Source: an uncultured Clostridia bacterium
GTDB lineage: Bacteria; Bacillota; Clostridia; TANB77; CAG-508
DNA: 64,000 nt
Direction of reading: 5' to 3'
Assembly: GCA_934182465.1 (NCBI GenBank)
Contig: CAKPRG010000006.1
Span: 71,094 to 135,093, forward strand
Within the stretch, counting starts at the first letter, position 1, and each line of letters starts with the position of its first letter. Below the pieces are notes generated by a model. The model saw only the letters and a program-made list of their open reading frames with translations. It was not told the DNA's origin and made no database searches. This document shows, one piece after another, positions 54,566-61,993 of this stretch. Made by a program: the position numbers and the translations under genes.

Positions 54566-55279
54566 CTATTCTATAGTTTTCGCATAATCAAATTTATATA
54601 ATCCTGTATATTTTGGAACATCTATTGAATTCACTTTTTCAATTTTTACACTTACACCATCACTCTTCATTTTATCGTAATAGCTATCTGGCATTGTAAT
54701 TTGCCCATATAATTTTTCAGGATTTCCTATAGCATTTATAATAAAAGGTGAACCTACTTTTTCTCCATTTATCATAATTGTATTTCCAACACAAGTAATA
54801 GCTGTTGAATTTACTATTCTTTGTCCATTTATAGAAATTGCTTCTGCTCCTGCATTTTTTAGAGCATTTACAAGTGCAATTAAATCTCCATCATGTACAA
54901 TGTATAAAGAAGCTAGTCCTTTTGATGTAGAATAATCTCCATCTTGTGCAGTTATTACTACTCCACTACCTGTTAAGTCTGTATATCCTAATATGCTATT
55001 ATTTTGTTCTAATTGTTCACTAATTTTTGATGAACTTTCATCTGAACTTGAAATTTGTTTTCTAAGTTTTTCTAGTTCAGCTTCTTTATATTCTAATTTT
55101 GATTCTGCATTATCGTAGTTTTCTTTCCATTTTAAAACGCTATCTCTTAATTCGTTTTCTGCTTGCGTTTTTGCAACACTTGTAATACTATTATCTACTG
55201 TTTTAACTTGTACACATATTCCAAGTGTTAAAAGTAAGCAAACTGTCCCAATGGCAATAGGTATTTGTTTTCTTTTCAC
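54566..55279 (-). CDS. ylxW: DUF881 protein, YlxW position
   Basis: The start is a GTG at 55279 with AAGGAGG 8 bases upstream, giving a protein that begins with the basic residues and membrane segment (KRKQIPIAIGTVCLLLTLGI). The 237-residue product has a coiled coil (about 35-90) and a DUF881 domain (LTGSGVVITAQDGDY, LKNAGAEAISINGQRIV, KVGSPFIINAIGNPE). It is a tandem paralog of the next gene, with 17 bases between them, and lies 16 bases after divIB. Confidence 0.9.
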   Translation of the reverse strand: MKRKQIPIAIGTVCLLLTLGICVQVKTVDNSITSVAKTQAENELRDSVLKWKENYDNAESKLEYKEAELEKLRKQISSSDESSSKISEQLEQNNSILGYTDLTGSGVVITAQDGDYSTSKGLASLYIVHDGDLIALVNALKNAGAEAISINGQRIVNSTAITCVGNTIMINGEKVGSPFIINAIGNPEKLYGQITMPDSYYDKMKSDGVSVKIEKVNSIDVPKYTGLYKFDYAKTIE

Positions 55280-55295
55280 AAATTTTTCCTCCTTA

Positions 55296-56213
55296 CTAGT
55301 TTGGTCTAAAATATGCTTTTCCAACATTTAAGTCCATATTGATATATGCTGTTCCTGCATTTCCTTTTTCTTGCTCAACAATTGTTTGTAAATTTAACAT
55401 TCTTGTATTTAAATTTGAACAATCTCCCAAATATGCTTTTTTGTTTTCAGTTCCAAGTTCTACTACATAATTTTTTTCATCTGAAACTTCTACTTTTGTT
55501 ATTAAATTTCCAATATTATTTACATTTGCTGTTTCTACAATTTTTATAACCATATCTAATTTTTTTAAATCATCTACTTCTAATCTTTCACCAGGTTTTA
55601 CATTACTTAGATCTGTTTTAAATCCTGTAATAATTGGTAAATCTAGTTTTTCGGTAGATATTTCTAACATATATCCTTGATTATTAATATAAACATAGCT
55701 ATCTGCAAATTGTAACATATATTTTCTTTTTCGTTCTTTCACATTAATTTCTAATGTATTTGGTAATTTTCTAGATATATCTACTTCTTCTATATAAGCA
55801 TTTTCTTTTAAATGATCTATACTTGCATTTTTGTTTATTTTAAATATGTTTTGTCCTATATTTATATTTGATAAACTAATTATATCTTCGTTACTTAAAA
55901 TATTGTTATTTAATACATTAATACTTTTTATGTTAAAAAGACTTGATGATAATACAAATATAATTGCTATTATTAATAAAATCAAAATTAAAAATATTTT
56001 AATTTTCTTAAACCTAGTAGCTTTTTGATATCCTTCAAAACTTCTTACATTAGTTTTTTTGTGAGTTTTAGTTTTAGTTTTCTTTTGTTCTTTTTTATTT
56101 TTTGGGGCTTTTTTAGCCCCATCTTTTTTTTTACTTTTTTTAGACTTAGTATTTGATTTTCCTTGAATTCCTACAACTATTTCATCATCTTCAAATTCGT
56201 ATCGCAATCTCAT
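55296..56213 (-). CDS. divIB: Cell division protein FtsQ/DivIB
   Basis: The 305-residue protein has a long basic cytoplasmic N-terminus (Lys-rich, about 1-68), one membrane segment (about 71-90), a POTRA domain starting FNIKSINVLNNNILSNEDI, and the FtsQ region (DISRKLPNTLEINVKERKR, YINNQGYMLEIS). DivIB acts with FtsL and FtsB in septum synthesis. The ATG overlaps the murA stop codon (ATGA), but AGAGGT touches the ATG, so the TTG two codons later may be the real start. Confidence 0.92.
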   Translation of the reverse strand: MRLRYEFEDDEIVVGIQGKSNTKSKKSKKKDGAKKAPKNKKEQKKTKTKTHKKTNVRSFEGYQKATRFKKIKIFLILILLIIAIIFVLSSSLFNIKSINVLNNNILSNEDIISLSNINIGQNIFKINKNASIDHLKENAYIEEVDISRKLPNTLEINVKERKRKYMLQFADSYVYINNQGYMLEISTEKLDLPIITGFKTDLSNVKPGERLEVDDLKKLDMVIKIVETANVNNIGNLITKVEVSDEKNYVVELGTENKKAYLGDCSNLNTRMLNLQTIVEQEKGNAGTAYINMDLNVGKAYFRPN

Positions 56214-57127
56214 ACCTCTTTTCTCTCTATATTAGCACCCAAATTATTTAATTTAAAATCTATATTTTCATAACCTCTTAATATATACTCTACTTTTTCT
56301 ACTTTTGTAGTTCCTTTTGCTACCAATCCTGCTAAAACTAATGCCATTCCACCTCTTAAGTCAGTACTTTGAACTTCTGCTCCATGCAATTTTCTAACAC
56401 CTTTTATTATTATTGTTGTTCCTTCTTGATTTACTTTTGCTCCCATTCTTTTTAATTCTTGAACAAATTTGAATCTATTCTCAAATATATTTTCTGTTAC
56501 AACTGATGTTCCTTTCGCTATTGTTAGCATTGTTGAAAATATTGGCTGTAAATCTGTTGGAAATCCTGGATATGGTAATGTTTTTATATCTGTAGCTTTT
56601 AACTTATTTGGTGCTTGAATATTTATTTCATTATTTGTGCTTTGAATTTTGCAACCCATTTCTGTTAATTTAGATATTAATGGACTTATATGCTCTGGAA
56701 CTACATTTGTTACAGTAACATTTCCACCTGTCATAGCAGTTGCTACTAATAATGTTCCTGTTTCTATTCTATCTGGCATTATTTTGTATGACACATCTTT
56801 TAAATTTTCTACACCTATAATTTTTATTAGATTTGTGCCAGCTCCATATATTTTAGCACCCATTTTATTTAAAAATTGTGCTAAATCTATTATTTCTGGT
56901 TCCATAGCTGCATTTTCTATTTTTACTTCGTGTTTTCCAATAACTGATGCCAAAATTATGTTTTCTGTTGCACCTACACTTGGAAAATCCAAATGAATTT
57001 CATTGCTTTCTATTTTATCACATTTACACTCTATAAAGCTAGTAGTTTCGTCAATTTTTATTCCTATTTTTTGAAATGCTTTTAAGTGCAAATCTATTGG
57101 TCTACTACCAATATCACATCCTCCTGT
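56210..57127 (-). pseudogene. murA: 3' part of murA, cut off by the integrated element
   Basis: The frame encodes about 305 residues of UDP-N-acetylglucosamine 1-carboxyvinyltransferase, the first enzyme of peptidoglycan synthesis. It begins exactly at TGGCDIGSRPIDLHLKAF, the catalytic-cysteine motif, and continues to the normal C-terminus (PDRIETGTLLVATAMTGG, PYPGFPTDLQPIF, ENRFKFVQELKRMGAK, LRGGMALVLAG). The usual first 110 or so residues are missing; upstream the frame runs into the 3' end of a serine recombinase gene in another frame. All kept motifs are intact, so the break is recent or reversible. No proper start codon serves this fragment; an ATT lies 7 bases after AGGAGG. The 5' part should lie beyond the window. 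Confidence 0.9.
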
Positions 57128-57130
57128 TTG
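57111..57130. other. Attachment-site junction (attL or attR) in murA
   Basis: The murA frame and the recombinase frame overlap here. The plus-strand complement of AGGAGGATG sits at the centre: it encodes GGC of murA and, in another frame, the last residues RRM and the stop of the recombinase. The crossover of a serine recombinase should be within or next to this segment. Confidence 0.75.
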
Positions 57131-58757
57131 TGATAGTTTGTGGGTACATAAATTTCAAATGGAATGCTAACCCTCCGTTTTCATATAATTCTTTATACAT
57201 TTCGTCTGTTAAATTATATTTTTCTTTTGTTGTGGGTATAATTTCTTGTTTATCAAATACAACTATTTTATCAAATAATCTTGATAATTCTTCTTTTGTT
57301 AATCCATTTGCCTTGATGTCATCTATTGCTTTAAATATCAAATCTTCTTTATCTTCTAATTTATTTAGTGTATTAAATTTGCTTTCCGCTTCTTGCAATT
57401 TTTCATTTTCATATTTTATTTTCTTTTCTAATTCCTGTTTTTTATCTTTATAAATAAATTCTGGAATTAAATCATTTAACTTATCATCATATACTTGTTT
57501 AAATTGCTTTTCCAACTTTTCTAAAGTTTGTTTTGATTTGTTTAACTCTTTTTCTAGTGTTGCTTTATTGGTAGAAATTGCTTTTACATTGTCCATAACA
57601 AAATTTTTAAATTCAGGATTACTTACTAAATTATCTATATATGCATTTACAATTTTGTCTAAATATTCTATTCTTATCCTGTGTGGTTTACACCCATAAT
57701 TTGGTCTTATACCTTTTATTGCACCTTCATTACTATACTTTTTGCATAAATAACTATCTGGTCTTTTTCTTGTTCCAGTATTTCCCTTTCTTTTATACAT
57801 TGGAGTTCCACATCTTCCGCAATATAAAAGTCCTGAATATAAGTTATTGTCTGTATCTACAAATTTAAAACCATTATTTATTTTATCACTTTCTTTTTTT
57901 CTTTTCTTTCTAATTTTTTGAACTTTTTCAAATAGTTCTTTATCAATAATAGGTTCATGATGATTTTCTATTATAGTCCATTCTTCTTCTGGCTTTACTC
58001 TTGTTTTTTTAGATTTAAAGCTTAATTTTTCTGTGTGTCCTCCAACATAGGCTCCTGTATATCTTCTATCATCTAATATTCTTACAATATGCTGTGCTTT
58101 CCAATTTGCTGTTTGTTTCGCATTTACAAAACTTCTACTTTGAGATGGTGTTGGTATTCCTTTTTTATTTAAGTAAGTTGCAATCTTTTGATATCCCCAA
58201 CATTTAGAATATAACTCAAATATTTTTTGCACAATTGGTGCTGTTTCTTCATTAATTACAAGGCTTTTTCCATCTTTGTTATATCCATAAATTGCTTTTA
58301 CTAATAAATCGCCTTCTTCAATTTTATGTCTTAAATTTCTTCTTATATTTTTACTATCATCTCTTGCTCTTCTTTCATTAAACCATGCGTATAACCCAAA
58401 CATTTCCTCATTATATTGCTCATCTTCAAATATTATCTCTACACCTTGTTCTTCTAAGTATTCTACAAAATCCAATGCTTCTTTTTGATTTCTCCCAAGT
58501 CTTGCAGAGTTTTTAAAAACAATTATGTCTATTTCTTTATTCTTTGCTCTTTTTCTAATATCATCAAATCTACTAAAATCTGTTCCACTTTTGTCATCAT
58601 CCATTATAATATCTACAATATTAGTATATCCATGACTTTTACAGTATTTAACTAGCAGGTCTCTTTGCGTTTCTATCCTTTCATAATTTTCTCCATAGTC
58701 ATCTCTACTTTCTCTACAATAAATTACTACTCTTTTTTCATTGTTTTGTTTCTGCAT
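57114..58757 (-). CDS. Large serine recombinase (site-specific integrase)
   Basis: The 547-residue protein is a large serine recombinase. The resolvase domain (about 1-150) holds the nucleophile Ser17 (IYCRESRDD), DDKSGTDFSRFDDI and KNSARLGRN. The Recombinase domain (about 165-270) has YGYNKDGKSLVINEETAPIV. A zinc ribbon follows (YCGRCG near 312 and later Cys), then a coiled coil (about 400-480) used for synapsis. It integrates and, with a directionality factor, excises the element. It is the outermost gene and its last codons lie in murA DNA, so its C-terminus would differ in the excised circle. GGAGG precedes the ATG. Confidence 0.95.
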   Translation of the reverse strand: MQKQNNEKRVVIYCRESRDDYGENYERIETQRDLLVKYCKSHGYTNIVDIIMDDDKSGTDFSRFDDIRKRAKNKEIDIIVFKNSARLGRNQKEALDFVEYLEEQGVEIIFEDEQYNEEMFGLYAWFNERRARDDSKNIRRNLRHKIEEGDLLVKAIYGYNKDGKSLVINEETAPIVQKIFELYSKCWGYQKIATYLNKKGIPTPSQSRSFVNAKQTANWKAQHIVRILDDRRYTGAYVGGHTEKLSFKSKKTRVKPEEEWTIIENHHEPIIDKELFEKVQKIRKKRKKESDKINNGFKFVDTDNNLYSGLLYCGRCGTPMYKRKGNTGTRKRPDSYLCKKYSNEGAIKGIRPNYGCKPHRIRIEYLDKIVNAYIDNLVSNPEFKNFVMDNVKAISTNKATLEKELNKSKQTLEKLEKQFKQVYDDKLNDLIPEFIYKDKKQELEKKIKYENEKLQEAESKFNTLNKLEDKEDLIFKAIDDIKANGLTKEELSRLFDKIVVFDKQEIIPTTKEKYNLTDEMYKELYENGGLAFHLKFMYPQTITNRRM

Positions 58758-58828
58758 GATATACCTCCATTTTGCAATGTATCAATAACATATTTTTTCT
58801 GCATTTTTTTTATTGTTGCTATTCTATA

Positions 58829-58879
58829 TAAAAAGTTCTAAAACTTCAAGTTGTTTTCTCAAAATTTTAGAACTTTTTT
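58829..58879. terminator. Bidirectional terminator between the recombinase and DUF3800 genes
   Basis: AAAAAGTTCTAAAA and TTTTAGAACTTTTT form a perfect 14-pair stem with A/T flanks on both sides, so it can end transcripts from either direction. Confidence 0.85.
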
Positions 58880-58912
58880 ACAAATTTTTTTGAAAATCTT
58901 TCATAAAATGTG

Positions 58913-58941
58913 TTGACATTTGTAAACTATTTTAGTACAAT
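58913..58941 (+). promoter_or_regulatory. Strong promoter reading into the end of the DUF3800 gene
   Basis: TTGACA (58913-58918), 17 bases, TACAAT (58936-58941). The predicted start is near 58948; only about 35 bases later comes a T run at 58982-58988. No ORF follows on this strand; see findings. Confidence 0.6.
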
Positions 58942-58987
58942 AATATTGAACTACTGAAAGCACGAATGTGTCGTAGGTGGTGTTTTT

Positions 58988-59779
58988 TTATTTTGGATAG
59001 ATTACTAAGCCATATCCATTAGACTTATTAGCATTTAGATTCAGAGTATTTGATTTCTTTAATGTTGCCATAACTCTTCCTACAAATTTTTTATCAATAA
59101 CATTTGCCACTCTATTAGGCAAATCATTTTTCTTAACACAACATTTATAATATAAATGCACGAAGTATGAAATAAAATCACATATTTGTATAAAATACGA
59201 TTCCTCTGAATCTTTTTCTAATATATCTTCTATTAATCCTGATATTGGTTGATTTTTAAATGTATGTGAATATTTTGATTGTATAGGATTATATGCCCTT
59301 ATTGCTCTTGCTGTTTTTCTCATAGGTGCTATTCTACCTTTATCTGTAATTATTAAATAGTTCCATTTTCCATCACTATCATTATCTATTCTTTGAATGT
59401 TATATTTTAGTGCATTTTCTAGTATTTCATAATCTTGTTTCTTTATTTTGTTTTTATCTATTATAACATTAATACATGTCAAATCTAAATCTGCAATTGC
59501 TAGTGTGAATGCTTTTAAAATTTCTATTTTCTCCTCTTCACTCCACCCATACTTTCTATATGGATCTTTATCAGTTAGAAAATATTTTGTATGCATTTCT
59601 TCTTTTACATGAAATCCATACTTATCTTTTAATTGCCTTCTTAAAAACTTAATCTGGTTATAGTTTTTTTGCCAATCTTCTGATTTCATATATATACTTG
59701 TTAATATAAATGTTTCACTTGATGTTTTTATTAATCCATCATCCCCTGTTTCATCAAAATAAACTAGGTTTGTTTCCAT
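58988..59779 (-). CDS. DUF3800 protein, predicted RNase H-fold nuclease
   Basis: The 263-residue protein begins METNLVYFDETGDDG, the DUF3800 hallmark with acids Asp9, Glu10 and Asp13/14. Other acidic positions are in WNYLIITDKGR and FIQICDFISYFVH. DUF3800 proteins are predicted RNase H-like nucleases that occur often on mobile elements and in some defence islands; activity has rarely been tested. The ribosome binding site (AGGAAG) is normal. It is followed by a strong opposing promoter and a terminator. Confidence 0.88.
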   Translation of the reverse strand: METNLVYFDETGDDGLIKTSSETFILTSIYMKSEDWQKNYNQIKFLRRQLKDKYGFHVKEEMHTKYFLTDKDPYRKYGWSEEEKIEILKAFTLAIADLDLTCINVIIDKNKIKKQDYEILENALKYNIQRIDNDSDGKWNYLIITDKGRIAPMRKTARAIRAYNPIQSKYSHTFKNQPISGLIEDILEKDSEESYFIQICDFISYFVHLYYKCCVKKNDLPNRVANVIDKKFVGRVMATLKKSNTLNLNANKSNGYGLVIYPK

Positions 59780-60209
59780 ATCTTCACTTCCTATCTTGCT
59801 AAAATTAATTTTGTACTATTTATACCATATTTTTAAAGATTTTTCAATACTTTTTTGCGAAACTTTGTTTTGTTGTCTATTTGTATTTTTGTTTTATTCT
59901 ATCAGAGATAATATCGGTGAATATCTGTTTATAATCTTCTAATTCACCAACATTTGATTTTGGACAAATAAATACTGCAAATGGTAATTTATCTTTTTTC
60001 TTATTGTTTTTATTATCCTTTGCCTTTTTCAGAATATTCACCTACCTTTCCTCTAATTTATATTCAAGAACTTTTTGTCCATATTACTAAAACTACAAGT
60101 GGTATATTACCCATATGAGATTTGCCCTCATTCCACCTTTAGTGAATCGCCCCTTTACATCACGTTAGCCAGGCGAAAGTATCATTTTTAAAACGAAGGA
60201 AATGCAGAT
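59780..60209. other. 430-base interval in the element
   Basis: It holds the 54-residue ORF at 59877-60041 and, at 60090-60195, a stretch with more G and C than its surroundings (AATCGCCCC, ACGTTAGCCAGGCG) ahead of the broken gene at 60210. This may be a promoter or regulatory region; I found no clear motif. Confidence 0.5.
59877..60041 (-). CDS. Possible 54-residue protein upstream of DUF3800
   Basis: A GTG at 60041 with GAGGAAAGG 4 bases upstream opens a frame of 54 codons plus stop. The N-terminus is Lys/Asn-rich and basic (KKAKDNKNNKKKDK), and the second half (LPFAVFICPKSNVGELEDYK) has mixed, protein-like composition with a clear ribosome binding site, which makes it more than a chance frame. 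It ends 97 bases before the DUF3800 start and may be co-transcribed with it. I do not recognise it. Confidence 0.5.
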   Translation of the reverse strand: MNILKKAKDNKNNKKKDKLPFAVFICPKSNVGELEDYKQIFTDIISDRIKQKYK

Positions 60210-61490
60210 ATGATAAGTAATTTCACAATTAAAGGTAATAAAATTATTCTTAAAAATAATGGAGAATATTTTGGTACTATTCACGATTTTGAATATAATA
60301 TTGGAGACAAATTATATGAATTTGCTATTATGGATAATAAAGAATTTGAAAAGCTAAAAGCGATATACACACAATTAATAGAACTTGTATGTTATGCTAA
60401 AGGAATTAATTCAGAAGATGAAAAATGGTCTTGTTTCTTGAAAATGTTTCAAATTGTTAGAGTATGTTTAAAATTTTCTCCATATACTCACTTCTATACC
60501 CAAGTTCTAATAGATATAATTATTAAAACATATAATACTAAAGTATTTAGAACTGACCTTTTATTTAAATCCCAAATTGGTATTTTTATAGAAGATTCTA
60601 AATATTATCCTAATGATATATATCGTGAATTAGAAGAAGATGAATATACTACGCAGATTTTGTTTCTAAAATGGTCTCAAAAAGTAGATAAGATATCAGC
60701 CAAAAAACATAACGAATATATGAAATTCTTTGAAACTATGCGAGATTTGCTAATTGAAAATCTTATAGAGAAGAAAAAAGATTTAAAAGAAAGATTAGAA
60801 TTAATTAGCGAATATTCTAATAATTCGCTTGTTAGAAATTTAAGTGTACCAGAAAAATTATTCTTATACGAAACAAAAAGAGTTTTTGATATACATTATT
60901 TTAATACTAAACCTGCACATGCTCTTTTTCTTGATAGTTAATTCAAAACAAAATATATATGTGATATAGAATTATCAAGAGAAGAAAGAAATTTAGATGT
61001 AGAAAAGATTGTAGAAATCATGAAAGAAAAAAATATTGTTGCAGAAGAAGTATATGAATTGGAAAATTCAGAAGAACAAATTAGATTTGAATTGTTTAAA
61101 GTCATTCAAAATAACTTTGTTATAAACAAATGTGAAAATTGCGGAAGACTATTTATTCCTATTACTAGCAGTAATAATCCAAATCAAAAAGGTAGAAATG
61201 ACCAGAAATATTGCAATACCCCTTATTTAGATACTGGTAAAACTTGCAAAGAGATTGGTGCTTCAAACAAACATAAAGAGAAAGTTGAAAATAGTGTTAT
61301 TTTAAAGGAATACAAAAAAGAATATAAAAAAATATATTGAAGGCATTATAGCCACCCTAAAAAATTTACAGAGAAACAATTTAAGCAATGGTCAAAACAA
61401 GCAATTGAATTAAGGGATAGCTATGATGATAGTAAAATTGAAGAATTTAAAATTGAATTACGAAAATTAAGTAATCAATATTATAAATAA
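60210..61490 (+). pseudogene. DUF6076-like gene interrupted by two in-frame stop codons
   Basis: One reading frame runs from the ATG at 60210 (GAAGGA upstream) to TAA at 61488-61490, but is broken by TAA at 60939-60941 and TGA at 61338-61340. Joined, it gives about 424 residues. The part after the first stop contains a zinc-finger region (NKCENCGRLFIPI, then KYCNTPYLDTGKTCKEIGA) and a helical end (KQFKQWSKQAIELRDSYDD after the second stop) that resembles the DUF6076 family. The segments on both sides of each stop look well conserved, so the gene is either freshly inactivated or read through. An ATG at 61020 could start a shorter protein, without a good ribosome binding site. Confidence 0.75.
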
Positions 61491-61491
61491 T

Positions 61492-61544
61492 AAAAAAGCT
61501 TAGCTTTAAGATTTTCTCTTGTATTTTTGCTAAGCTTTTATTTT
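61492..61544. terminator. Terminator between the broken gene and the 149-residue gene
   Basis: AAAAGCTTAGC and GCTAAGCTTTTA form an 11-pair stem with A/T runs on both sides, placed between two convergent genes. Confidence 0.85.
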
Positions 61545-61993
61545 CACTTATTACTATGAAAAAGATTTTTTATTAAATTAAATATTTTTTTATACCATTT
61601 TTTTTCTTGTACAACAGTCATTCTTGTTTCTTCAGATTGTTGTATTTTTTCTTGTATAATTTTATTTCTATTTTTAAATATATCGTCTGGATTATATTTT
61701 TCTATTAAAGCATTTTGATATTCTAATTCCATTTTATTATATTTCTCTTTTAATCTTTTTTTCTTTTCATTGTCCATCCAAAAATTAATATCTAAACATG
61801 ATAAAACTTCAATAGTTTGTCCATTTACATTTTTGGGATTAAACAAATCATAAGGATCAATATTAGAAACATACTTTTTATTTCTTTTTTCTTTAATATT
61901 TTCTAATATTTCAATTGGTATTTTCATTACAATAGATTTGTCCATATATGATAATATTTCATATACCTCCGAATATGTATTTGAATTTATCAT
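61544..61993 (-). CDS. Small helical protein coupled to the double-HEPN gene
   Basis: The 149-residue protein is mostly helical and charged: an N-terminal segment (SEVYEILSYMDKSIVMKIPI, EILENIKEKRNKKY), a central NIDPYDLFNPKNV and a coiled-coil-like second half (KKKRLKEKYNKMELEYQNAL) with a basic C-terminal helix. I know similar small proteins (EVLxILxxxxxxxxxKIPxxxxxxI) from clostridial genomes and elements but no function for them. Its ATG overlaps the stop of the upstream 627-residue gene (TAATG), so the two are translationally coupled. An antitoxin or regulator role is a guess from this coupling. Confidence 0.7.
   Translation of the reverse strand: MINSNTYSEVYEILSYMDKSIVMKIPIEILENIKEKRNKKYVSNIDPYDLFNPKNVNGQTIEVLSCLDINFWMDNEKKKRLKEKYNKMELEYQNALIEKYNPDDIFKNRNKIIQEKIQQSEETRMTVVQEKKWYKKIFNLIKNLFHSNK

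Noticed and set aside
56210..57091. A complete short murA gene starting with TTG at 57091.
   Set aside because: The frame continues upstream through the conserved GGCDIGSRPID motif to the junction, and the TTG has no ribosome binding site; the protein is a fragment.
57114..58757. The recombinase as a transposon resolvase or TnpX-type transposase acting at many sites.
   Set aside because: The precise break at one conserved murA motif is better explained by a site-specific integrase, although the target range cannot be judged from one insertion.
58800..59000. Antitoxin RNA of a type III toxin-antitoxin system next to the DUF3800 gene.
   Set aside because: There are no tandem repeats in the short transcript and DUF3800 is not a ToxN-type protein.
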